DNA of 64,000 nucleotides from Bog-756 sp963828385. GTDB lineage: Bacteria > Actinomycetota > Acidimicrobiia > Acidimicrobiales > RAAP-2. Where the stretch lies: contig CAWHEF010000002.1 of NCBI GenBank assembly GCA_963828385.1, forward strand, positions 806,001-870,000, given 5' to 3'. Position numbers and translations under genes: made by a program. How positions within the stretch are numbered: the stretch's first letter is position 1; each line of letters begins with the position of its first letter. The notes under the pieces are model-generated. The model was not told where the DNA came from. It saw only the letters and a list, made by a program, of their open reading frames with translations, and did no database searches. Shown here piece by piece: positions 43,400 to 52,458 of the stretch.

Positions 43400-45130
43400 T
43401 CAGGGACCGGATCTCCTCGGCCATCCGCAGGTAGCATCGGCGGCGGTAGTGGCGGAGGTGTCGGTGAGAGTCACTTCGGTCACGGACGAATCCGCGACGT
43501 CGCAGACGGAGGCATTCGGCAGGGTGGCGACCACCCGTCCAGCGCGTCGTTCATGCCGGTGGCGAAGATGGCGGTCGGGCTCCCGGGGGTCGTCGAAGGG
43601 GATCTCGGCGCCGTTGATGAAGACGATCCGGGCGCCGGTCGGGGACCGAGTCCGCCAGCCAGCGCAGGTTCTCTTGGAATCGATCGGGTGAGATGCCACC
43701 GAGCGGTTCGAATTCCCGGCGAACCACATGAGGAACTCGCGGTCGATGCCGTCCCGTCCGTACTGGCGACTCGATCGACGGCCAGATGGACCGGATCGGT
43801 GACATCGGGATGCAACTGGTACCAGGGCACGACGAGACCCTTCGCCGGTGGCGGTAGAGCCCCTGGGTGTAGTCGGTGAGCACGCTGTGGACGAGCACGT
43901 CGTAGCCGGCGTCGAGAACCGATGAACGGAGCGCCTCCTCGTCGGTGAACGGGATCCGTCGACGACCCACTGCTCGTCGGTCAGGGCCGACGCCGATTGC
44001 CGGAGCAGCTCGGTGTGGCCCGACGTGGACGAACGCGCCGTCGGACCGGTATGCGCGAATTCGGTGGCGATGCGGCCGCCCAGGAACTGAGCCGTGGTGT
44101 TGAGGTCGCAGCCCCCGACCATCAGGAACCGGTCTCGCTGCGCTGCAGCCGACGCTGCGGGGGAGGGGCCCATTCCCCCGGGGACGTCGTCGCAGCCATC
44201 GAGTCCAGCGTGATCCAGTCGACGCTCGCCCTCCAGCGAGGACGAGACCTCACCCGCGACCGGAGCCGGGCCGGCCGAGGTAGGCGTACAGCCACTGCTC
44301 GACGCCCATGCCGAGCACCCGGCAGGAGAACAGGAAGTCCTCAAGCCCTGCCGTCGGGAGCGAGCGAGTAGAAGCCGCAGATGCCGTAGTCGCCGTAACG
44401 ATCGCGGACCCGGTACGTAGCCGGCTTCGCGGTCCGGATCGGCGAGCATCACCTCGAAATGCTCGAGGCCGAGCCGGCGCTTGGTGAAGTTGAGCTGGTG
44501 GGTCCGGCTCAGGAGCTCGAACAAGCGGTCGGCTCCGCCTCGGCGTCGTAGTAGATACCGATCCGGATGTCGCACGAGCGCAGGAACTCCTCGTGCGTCC
44601 GTCGTGCCGACCCGCGGTCGGCCAGCTTCTTCTCCAGCATGCCGGTACTGCCGGAGCCGAGAGCGGTCGCTGTCGTCCTTTCCGGCGAGCTCGGGAAGGA
44701 CAGCAGCTGGTCGAGGATCTCGGGCCCCGCGGTCTGGATGCCGGGGACGAAATGGCGGACCTCGGCACGGTTGCAGCGGCAGGTCGTCGATGAAGAGGAC
44801 GTTCTCCGGCCTCAGCTGAGCGTCCTCGACGATCCGGGCGACACGCGGTCCTTTGGGCGACCAGTCGATCCGCGCGAAGACGAACTCGTCCCACAGCCCC
44901 GGCTGCCTCGAGGCGGCGCCTGGGCGGCCCCGGGTCGTTCTTCGAGCAGATCGCATTGATGATCCCCGCCCGTTGAGGGTCCTGACGAGATCGACGCGGG
45001 ACGGATCGAGGCGGACGGGTCCCTCGCTGAGGGTCCCGGCCCACAGGGTCTCGTCCAGGTCCCAGATGACCAGCTTCACCGGGGCGGATACCTGCTCGGC
45101 CGTGCTTTCGGGGACGGCCGCAGCAGACAT
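43400..45130 (-). pseudogene. FkbH-like HAD phosphatase/SGNH-type protein, many frameshifts
   Basis: The start MSAAAVPESTAEQ (ATG 45130) leads into the HAD motif KLVIWDLDETLWAGTLSEG. In changing frames there follow INAICSKNDP, FARIDWSPKGPRVARI, NVLFIDDLPL, ADRLFELLSRTHQLNFTKRR and LGMGVEQWLYAYLG. These are the blocks of FkbH-type domains, which load glyceryl units onto carrier proteins or act in surface-glycan gene clusters. A second part begins RFLMVGGCDLNTTAQFLGG and resembles an SGNH-like hydrolase region. Total span fits about 570 residues. The stop position is uncertain. It is divergent from the intact sulfotransferase, with about 200 bases between them. At least six frame changes are needed. 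Confidence 0.72.
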
Positions 45131-45336
45131 GGCGTTGCTCACGAGCCGCCCCGAGGCAGATGGGCACCCAGCACAGGACCGAGTGCCGTCCACGAACCGT
45201 CGTCACGGTGAATCAGCCCCTCCATCCCCCGAGATCCACCCCAGGGGATCGGGGCCGCCTCGATGTTGCTCCCGGTCGGCGCCGTCACCGCACGTGGAGG
45301 TCGATCCACCGGCCACCGCGAACGGAGGACGCTAAG

Positions 45337-46224
45337 GTGTCCCCGATGCGCTGGGCAACCGGCGCGACAGCGAGGAGGCCTGTCCCCGATGACGAACGGC
45401 GCCCAGGCGTCAGACGGATCCGGCGGCGGTTCCGGCTGGCACGTGACGGATTGGAGATCTGGCGTGATCCGACGTACCGCAGGCTGGCGGGGTCCTACGA
45501 GCTGCCGGACGGGAGCCGCCGCATCTACTGCTATCACATCCGCAAGACGGCCGGGACGAGCCTGTACCTGAGCTTTCTGGCCCTGGGCGGCGAGGACCCG
45601 ATGGACGTGTGGAGACGGATGACCGGCTGCGGTCTGCCGCGGACGATCAGCGGAGGCTTCAGCTTCGTCGCCAACAACCGCTTCCTGTTTGCCGAGGGGG
45701 CCTACTTCTTCGGTAGATCCCACCGTCCGGCCGCCCGCCAGCCGCTGCCAGCCCGCACCTTCACCGTCACGATGCTGCGCGATCCCATCGAGCGGGTCCG
45801 CTCCTACTTCGACTACCTGGTCGCAGGCGACGACCCTGACTCGCCTGGTCGGGTCAACGAGGCCGAACGGATGCTCGCCGCAGACGGATTCGACGCCTTC
45901 CTGGACCGGGTGCCGCCCCGGCGCCTCCTGACCCAGCTGGCCATGTTCTCGGAGACGTTCGACGTGTCGGAGGCGACCGACCGCATCGCCGGGTGCTCGT
46001 GCGTCTTCCTCACCGAGGACTTCGTGGCGGGGCTGGCAGGACTCGGTCGGAGGCTCGACCTTCCCCTTCAGCACCACCGCGCCCGAGCGTCCGGCCGGCG
46101 TTCGGTGCTGGGCCACGACCAGCGCGAGCGGCTCCGGGCCCGGCTCGAGCCCGAGTACGAGCTGTTGGGAAGGCTGGAGGCAGGCGGCATCCTCCAGCGG
46201 CGCGAACCCTGCGAGGGCGCCTGA
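45337..46224 (+). CDS. Sulfotransferase-family protein
   Basis: A 295-residue cytosolic-type enzyme that would move sulfate from PAPS to a sugar or lipid. The 5'-phosphosulfate loop reads CYHIRKTAGTSLYLSFLALG near residues 70-90. The 3'-phosphate region is TVTMLRDPIERVRSYFDYL. These match the heparan-sulfate-type Sulfotransfer_2 group. GTG at 45337 has GGAGG eight bases upstream and is preferred over an in-frame ORF start 177 bases earlier. The frame is intact, in contrast to the neighbour on its left. With the polysaccharide locus a few kilobases away and a sulfate importer in the same window, sulfation of a surface glycan is plausible but not shown. Confidence 0.78.
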   Translation: MSPMRWATGATARRPVPDDERRPGVRRIRRRFRLARDGLEIWRDPTYRRLAGSYELPDGSRRIYCYHIRKTAGTSLYLSFLALGGEDPMDVWRRMTGCGLPRTISGGFSFVANNRFLFAEGAYFFGRSHRPAARQPLPARTFTVTMLRDPIERVRSYFDYLVAGDDPDSPGRVNEAERMLAADGFDAFLDRVPPRRLLTQLAMFSETFDVSEATDRIAGCSCVFLTEDFVAGLAGLGRRLDLPLQHHRARASGRRSVLGHDQRERLRARLEPEYELLGRLEAGGILQRREPCEGA

Positions 46225-46294
46225 TCCGAGGCGCGCTTCCGAGAGCGTTGATCGGACGGACGACGCCCGTTCCCGAGTCACGGGCGTTCCCGAG

Positions 46295-47930
46295 TCACGG
46301 GCCTTCCTGACCTCCAGGCCCTGCTCCGGGGCCAGGCCCTGCACCGATGAGCTCGGGTGCCGGCGAGGTCCCGGCCGTGTTCGTCGCGCCGGCATCGGGC
46401 TCCCGACGTCCGGAGAGTGCGGAAGGGTCCAGGTGGACGATCCACCACCCGTAGGCGGCGCAGACGAGGGCCGTCACGGCCAGGAGGGCTACCGGTGGAA
46501 GCGGAGGCGTCCAACCCCCCGCCGTCCGGGCGAACGGATCGAGGCCTCCTCTGACCCCCACGGTGTTCCGGTGGAGGGCTGTGAAGAAGCAGGCGAACTG
46601 GGAGAGTGCCATCACCGACGCTCCGGTGATGACGATCCATCTCATATGGGTGCGGGCAAGGGACCGCGATCCACCGCCGATGGCAGCTGCCACCAGCGGC
46701 ACCCCGAGGTAGAGCGGAGCGCGTACCTCGACTGCCACACGTCGTCGTGGATCTCGAGGGCGTTTTTGATGTCGATGGCGATCGGAACCACGATGGCCGC
46801 CACCAGGAGGCCGATGAGCACCGCTGCCTGGCGCCGTCGGGACGTGGCGATGGCGAACCACAGCAGTCCGGCGACGGCTGCGCCGATGAGGAGGACGACT
46901 GGGAAAGGCGAGGGGGTGTCCAGCCATCCGAAGACGCCCACGATCTGGGTGGTGTATCCGGTGATATGGGACCCGTAGAGGTTGGCCACGGTGAGCGCCG
47001 TGGCGTGCCGTGACAAGGGGATTCCTGACGGGGTGATCGCCGTCGCTCCGAACAGGAGAATGTAGGTCGTCGCCAGAGCGCCGACCCCGACCATGACGGC
47101 GGCGGCGGCCCGAACTGCGCCTACGCGGAGCAGCTGCCAGCAACGCCGGGGCTCCAGCGCCACCAGGGTGGCGACGATCAGGGCGAACCAGAAGGGTGAC
47201 AGCCCCCGGGTCAGCATCAACACAGAGCTGGAGACGGTGAAGGCGGAGATCACGGCCTTGGCGGGGACCCGGCCCGTCCTTCGATCAAGACGAGACCGGT
47301 CGTCCACGACGCGATGCTGGCTGAGATCTCGAGACCGCTCGGATTCACCACACCGCCCAGGAAGATCACCATCGGCGTTGCCGCCAGCACCACGGCCAGC
47401 GGAAGGAGTCGTGCACGGGACCACCGCCATGCCACAGCGAGCGCCAGTCCGAGGAGCAACGCCGATGCCAACGACGAGAGCACTCGCATGAAGCGGACAG
47501 CCGATCCTGCTTGGAGGAATCGCGTCGGAAGCCCCACGATCAGGTAGTAGAGCGGCGGGTATCGACCGACGTACGTCGTGGTGCGCTCGAGACGGGTCGA
47601 CGTCGACATGGGAGGCGCGCAGGACGCGTTACGTTTCGGGTGGTGCCGGTAGCACGTCGCCAGGTTGCCGTCCCGGGCGAACGTGGCCGGGACGACGACG
47701 GCCATGACGGCCCGGCCCTCGTGCCCCTGTCCCCCCGAGGAGCTTGCTTCGGCCGGTTGGCCCAGGAACTCGCCCCGGGCCACTGCGGCCGCCTTCACGA
47801 TGTGCGTCGGCTCGTCGGACGCGGCGCCGAGCGGCGTGGCGAAGCTCCATGCCACCATCAGCGCGAAGAAGACGATGGTGGACATCGCCCAGCATGCAGT
47901 AAAGGAAAGGCGCTCACGCCCCAGGAGCAT
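46295..47930 (-). pseudogene. DUF2142-like polytopic membrane protein, two frameshifts
   Basis: Starts at ATG 47930 with a membrane helix (AMSTIVFFALMVAWSFATPL) and the DUF2142 signature SDEPTHIVKAAAVARGE. The frame changes near 47272 (after LVLIEGRAG, into VPAKAVISAFTVSSSVLML) and again near 46719 (after WQSRYALR, into LYLGVPLVAAAIGGG). It ends at 46295. The joined product of about 545 residues has about twelve helices. DUF2142 proteins are GT-C-like membrane proteins often found in cell-surface polysaccharide loci. Each frameshift could be one missing or extra base. It is convergent with the sulfotransferase gene. Confidence 0.78.
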
Positions 47931-48076
47931 GGCGACAATCTAGAGTCTTCCGGCCTCTGGATCCCGGGGAGACTGGTGGCGCGAAAGGGCGCCGTCGTGT
48001 GGGCTCCCGAGCGCCGATCTGGAGGTCCGACCGGATCTCCGTCCTGCCCGAGTAGCCGATCCCGCCGGGGCGCCGC

Positions 48077-49240
48077 TCAGCTGGAGCCCGACCCGGCCCC
48101 CTGATCCCGCTCGCCGGCTCCGGGCCAGGAGTGGACACCCCGGTTGGCCAGCGCCACCGCCGCCAGCTGGGACCTGACGCCCAGCTTGCGGAGGATCGAG
48201 CGGATGTGCGACCGCACCGTGGTGAGCGAAACCACCAGCTCGTCGGCGATGTCCTGGGCCGGCCGGCCCTGGGTGAGGTAGAAGAGCACCCGGCGCTCGC
48301 ACGCCGTGAGCTGCATGAGGGCGTCGAGGAGCGATCGTGTTTGTTCCACGCACTCGCTGGCACTTCCCGAGCTCGTCAGCGCCTCGTCCCGGCACAGGCT
48401 CTCGAGCGCCGCCGGCAGGTCGTCGGGGTCGAGCAGGACCGTCGCACCCTCGGAGGCGCAGCCGGCGAGCGCCCCGGCACCGGCGCCCGCGCTCACCGCC
48501 AGCACCTCCACGCCGGCCGCCACGTAGGCGCCTGCGATCAGGGCCGGCAGGCACCAACTGCTCGTCTTCCAACGGCTGCTGTCCCCGGCGCTATGGCCGG
48601 GGACGACGAGGATCGTCAGGTCGACGGGGGAGCCGTCGACGTCGAGCGCCGGTGCATCGTCGGTCGACATGGTGTGCACCGCCGTCTTGAACCCGAGCTC
48701 TGCCGCCATGCGCCGCGCCGCTGTGGTCACCAGTCCCGGCCCACCGGCCGCCGTCGGTCTCGGCTCGACGACCAGCACGGTCCGGGAGGTCGGGCCGCCG
48801 TTGTCGACAGGACCGGGGGAGCCGAGCGGGCTGCAACGGACGATGGTGCGGTGACGACGCATCGGCATCGGCACGACGGTGCTCGTCACGGGAGCGGGAC
48901 CCTGCTCGTCGGTGGCCGGGGGAGCAGGCGACCCGCCGCGCTCGACCGTCACCGTGGTCGCCGGGGAGGAGAGTGCGTCGGCCAGCCGTTCACCGAGCGT
49001 CCGAGGCGAGAGCGCTTCGGCGTCGGGCCCGAACGAGATGGCGATGCGGCTCACCCCGACCGGGCAGACCCGGTCACCGGGGCGGATCGTCTGCTGCAAC
49101 CGGTCGAGGACCGACCGGAGCGCACCGTCGCCCCGCTTGGCGTCCCCGGCCCCGCTCAGGTCGACGCGGGCGATGGTGCTGACGGCGCGTCGATCCGTCC
49201 GCTCCGTGGCCACTGGCCTGCTCGGTGCTTGCGTCGCCAT
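48077..49240 (-). CDS. LuxR-family response regulator-like protein with degenerate GGDEF-like N-terminus
   Basis: A 387-residue protein. The C-terminal 65 residues are a LuxR helix-turn-helix: LTACERRVLFYLTQGRPAQD, then IADELVVSLTTVRSHIRSIL and RKLGVRSQLAAVALAN. The first 85 residues (VSTIARVDLSGAGDAKRGDG then PGDRVCPVGVSRIAISFGP) look like a GGDEF domain that has lost its GGDEF signature. The middle holds an alpha/beta receiver-like segment without a clear phospho-acceptor Asp. The ATG at 49240 follows GGGGGAC. It lies between DUF2142 and the PAP2 gene, at the edge of the surface-polysaccharide locus, and may control it. The signal sensed is unknown. Confidence 0.78.
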   Translation of the reverse strand: MATQAPSRPVATERTDRRAVSTIARVDLSGAGDAKRGDGALRSVLDRLQQTIRPGDRVCPVGVSRIAISFGPDAEALSPRTLGERLADALSSPATTVTVERGGSPAPPATDEQGPAPVTSTVVPMPMRRHRTIVRCSPLGSPGPVDNGGPTSRTVLVVEPRPTAAGGPGLVTTAARRMAAELGFKTAVHTMSTDDAPALDVDGSPVDLTILVVPGHSAGDSSRWKTSSWCLPALIAGAYVAAGVEVLAVSAGAGAGALAGCASEGATVLLDPDDLPAALESLCRDEALTSSGSASECVEQTRSLLDALMQLTACERRVLFYLTQGRPAQDIADELVVSLTTVRSHIRSILRKLGVRSQLAAVALANRGVHSWPGAGERDQGAGSGSS

Positions 49241-49399
49241 TGTCCCCCGTGTACCACCAGTCCGTTCCGACAGTGCTCGGACCTCGTCGCGCCGTAACTC
49301 CTGAGCCGGAAGCGGTACATCCCCTTAGGAGAGAGCCTAGCGGGCGGCACCGCCGATGCAAAGGGGTCGATGGCCTCGTGCCCTCTCCTTGATCCGCAG

Positions 49400-49959
49400 T
49401 CAGCCGCGGTGGATGACGCCGTCGACCAGCAGTACCGCTCCCACCCCGAGCACGGCTCCGCCGGCGGCGTCGCTCGGGTAGTGCCACCTGAGCCCGATCA
49501 CCGCCACCGAGACGGCGACGACGACAGCGGCGGCCAGCACTGCGACCGCGAACCGGGCCCGCCGGGGCACGGCGAGCACCAGGGCGGTGACCACGGCTGA
49601 GACGTCGGCCACGTTGCCCGACGGGAATGTGAGCACGCCCTCGAGCGTGCGCCCGACGGCAGGCTTGGCCGCGTACTCGACGATCACCGCGACCAGCAGG
49701 GGACCGAGCATGCACGCCAGGGCCCGCCTCCGGTCGGAGGGGAACGCGAGCGCTGCGGCCAGGACGGCGCCGGCAATGAGCACCCAGGGGAGCGCCAACT
49801 CGGTGATCCGGGTGAACAGCGCCGAGCGGGGGGCGGCTCCGATGTGGAGGAACCCGAACCGGTCGATGGCGTTCTCTCCGGGATGGAGATGGACGACGGC
49901 GGCGACCATCACGAACAGCGCGACGAGGACGAACCCCGTCGCTGTCTCCCACCGCCGGG
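49400..49959 (-). CDS. PAP2-superfamily membrane protein with altered active-site motifs
   Basis: About 185 residues with five or six membrane helices. The family region reads EYAAKPAVGRTLEGVLTFPS then GNVADVSAVVTALVLAV, and LRWHYPSDAAGGAVLG. Ordinary PAP2 phosphatases have KxxxxxxRP, PSGH and SRxxxxxHxxxD. Here the RP of motif 1 is missing, the His of motif 2 is Asn (PSGN), while the last His and Asp (WHYPSD) remain. It may bind a lipid phosphate without normal phosphatase action. The stop is at 49400-49402. The start is unclear: the frame enters from the preceding epimerase gene, and no ATG or GTG lies before the first helix, so the boundary is set near the epimerase stop. Confidence 0.68.
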
Positions 49960-50897
49960 TCAGCTCGACCCCTCGAACCAGGTCACCGTGGACGAGAGGC
50001 CCCGCTCCAGGTCGACAGGTTCTACCGCGGGGAACAAGGACCGCAATCGGGACTGGTCGGCCTGGGAGTCGCGCACGTCGCCGGGGCGCGGCTCGCTGTG
50101 CCGACGCCGGAGGGGCCGGCCGAGGACTGCGCTCGAGCGCGGTGATGAGCTCGAGCAGGGAGACCCGCGTGCCGAAGGCCAGGTTGACCGGCTCGGGGCT
50201 GGTCACCCGGCGCGCGCACGGCGTCGGCCAGCACGTCGACCACGGTGCCGACGTAGGTGAAGTCCCGGGTCTGGCGGCCGTCGCCGTGCACGGTAAGGGG
50301 CTCGCCGGCAGGGCGGCGGCCACGAAGGCGGGCACCACGGCGGCGTAGGCGTGGTCGGCGGCCTGCAGCGGCCCGAAGACGTTGAAGAAGCGGAAGGCGA
50401 GGACGGCAGGCCGAACGACCGCCCGTAGGCCAGGGTCGTAGGACTCGGCCGCCAGCTTGCTGGCCGCGTACGGGCTGACCGGCATCGGCGACCATGTCCT
50501 CCCGTTTGGGCAGGGCGGGGTTGGCCCCGTAGACCGAGGAGGACGAGGCCACGACGACCTGGGGTCCGCCCTGCCGCCGGGCGGCCTCGAGCACCTCCAT
50601 GGTGCCGGTGGCGTTGGCCAGGTGGCTGGCCATCGGGTCGGCCAGGGACCGGGGCACCGACGGGCCGGGCGGCCAGGTGGACGACGGCGTCGGCGCCGGT
50701 CAAGGCCCGGTCGAGGAGCGCGGCGTCGAGGATGGACCCCTCGACCAGCTCGACACCGTCGACCCGCCCAGGTTCTCCCGGGACCGGTGGACAGGTCGTC
50801 GAGGGCCACCGACCTCGTCGACGCCCTCGCTCCCGGCGAGGCTCCGGCACAGGTTGGCCCCGATGAACCCGGCGCCGCCGGTGACGAGGACCTTCAC
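49960..50897 (-). pseudogene. NAD-dependent sugar-nucleotide epimerase/dehydratase (extended SDR), many frameshifts
   Basis: From ATG 50897 it reads MKVLVTGGAGFIGANLCRSL, the NAD-binding start of extended SDRs. The rest continues across frames: VALDDLSTG, VELVEGSILDAALLDRALTG, ADAVVHLAARP, VVVASSSSVYGANPAL, SPYAASKLAAES (the YxxxK pair), FRFFNVFGPLQAADHAYAAV, GDGRQTRDFTYVGTVVDV and LERGLSSTVTWFEGSS, with a stop at 49960-49962. About 310 residues result, normal for UDP-sugar 4-epimerases. The frame changes at about 50811, 50778, 50767, 50672, 50483 and near 50435, among others. It belongs to a minus-strand run with the UDP-sugar dehydrogenase and FlaA1/CapD and would supply a sugar for the glycan. 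Confidence 0.8.
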
Positions 50898-51046
50898 GGG
50901 CGGAGCGTGCCTCGGCAGGGCATCGCGGGCCTGGACGTGCCCACTCCGTCCTCGACGACCACCGTGCCTCCCCTCATGCGGCGCATGATCCTAGCGGAGG
51001 CACCAGAGCACCCCTCAGCCGGCCCCGGGGCCGCCGGCTCGTCAGC

Positions 51047-52383
51047 TCACAGCCGTTCGACCGTCGGCCCGTCCAGGCGGTTGCGGGTGTCGAGGACGTA
51101 GCGGGCGTGGGCGGCGACCGGCCTCGTAGTCGAAGGCGTCGTGGTCGGTGACGATGACGACGGCGTCGGCCGAGGCCAGCTCGTCGGCCGTCAGCTCGAC
51201 CACCGGATAGGGGACCACGTCGTCGTCGACGTGGGGATCGGCCACCCGCACCTCGGCGCCGAGCGCAGCCGAGCGAGCTGGGCGATGACCGTGCCCGGCG
51301 ACCTCCCGGGCGTCGCCGGTGTTGCGCTTGTAGGCCAGCCCGAGGAGCAGGACCCGTGACCCGTTGACGGCGCGGCCCCGGCGGTTGAAGGCCAGCATCA
51401 GGCGGCGGACGACGTAGTCGGGCATGTGCTCGTTGACGTCGTTGGCCAGCTCGACGAAGCGGAACGGCTGGCCGAGGCTGCGCCGGACCTTCCACGACAG
51501 GTAGCTCGGGTCGATGGGCAGGCAGTGGCCGCCCGACCCCCGGCCCGGGGGTGAAGCGCAGGAAGCCGAAGGGCTTGGTGGAGGCGGCGTCGATGGCCTC
51601 CCACACGTCGATGTCGAGGTCGGCGGCGAACATGGCCAGCTCGTTGACCAGGGCGATGTTGACGTGCCGGAAGGTGTTCTCGAGCAGCTTGGTCAGCTCG
51701 GCCTCTCGTGGTCCCGGACACGGGAACCGTGCGCTCGACAGGCGGTCGTAGAAGCGCTGCACGGCCTGCAGCGAAGCCGCGTCGATGCCGGAGACGACCT
51801 TCGGCGTGTTCTCGAGGCGCCAGGTCGGGGTTGCCCGGGTCGATCCGCTCGGGGCTGTAGCCGAGGTGGAAGTCGCGACCCGCAACCAGCTCCGAGCCCT
51901 CCTCGAGGATGGGGCACGACCAGCTCCTCGGTCGTGCCCGGGTAGCTGGTCGACTCGAGGATGACGGTGGCGCCGGCGCTGAGGTGGCGGGCGACAAGGG
52001 CTGCAGGCGTGCTCGACGTAGGGCGAGGTGCGGGACGCCGTCGCGCAGCGGGGTGGGGACGTCGATGACGGCCACGTCGAAGCCGGCCAGGCGGGCCGGG
52101 TCGTCGGTCGCCTCGTACCGGCCGGTGGCCAGGCCGGCGTCAGCCTGGCGTCGGGTATGTCCTCGACGTAGGAGATCCCGGCGGCCAGCCGTTTGGTCTT
52201 GTCCCTGTCGACGTCGAACCCGACGACGTCGAAGCCCGCCTCGACGGCCCGCAGGGCCAGCGGCAGCCCGACATAGCCCTGGCCGACGACGACCAGCTTG
52301 GCAGGGCCCCGCCGGACCGGCTCACCGGATGGCGGCGACGGAAGGTCCGACTGCGACGCCGGCACCTGGGCGGTGCGGGCCAT
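51047..52383 (-). pseudogene. UDP-sugar (UDP-ManNAc/UDP-Glc type) 6-dehydrogenase, many frameshifts
   Basis: Starts MARTAQVPASQSDLP (ATG 52383; an in-frame ATG lies at 52449) and reaches the NAD loop KLVVVGQGYVGLPLALRAVE. Across frames it continues GFDVAVIDVPTPLRDGVP, VILESTSYPGTTEELVVP, FHLGYSPERIDPGNP, RLENTPKVVSGIDAASLQAV, KLLENTFRHVNIALVNELAM, the catalytic Cys in GGHCLPIDPSYLSWKVR, SRVLLLGLAYKRNTGDARE and ARYVLDTRNRLDGPTVERL, with a stop at 51047-51049. This is a complete nucleotide-sugar dehydrogenase of about 445 residues, making a uronic acid. I located frame changes near 52141, 52022, 51999, 51910, 51827, 51732, 51711, 51531, 51303, 51275 and 51120. Which sugar is oxidised is not certain. 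Confidence 0.82.
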
Positions 52384-52458
52384 CTCGGTCGTCGTCGCCC
52401 GGGGCGCGCACACCGGTGGCGCCGACGGAGAACAGGAGGTTCCGGACACGGTCGCCTC

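Noticed and set aside
46433..46978. Plus-strand ORF opposite DUF2142
   Set aside because: Antisense to recognisable membrane helices; no independent support.
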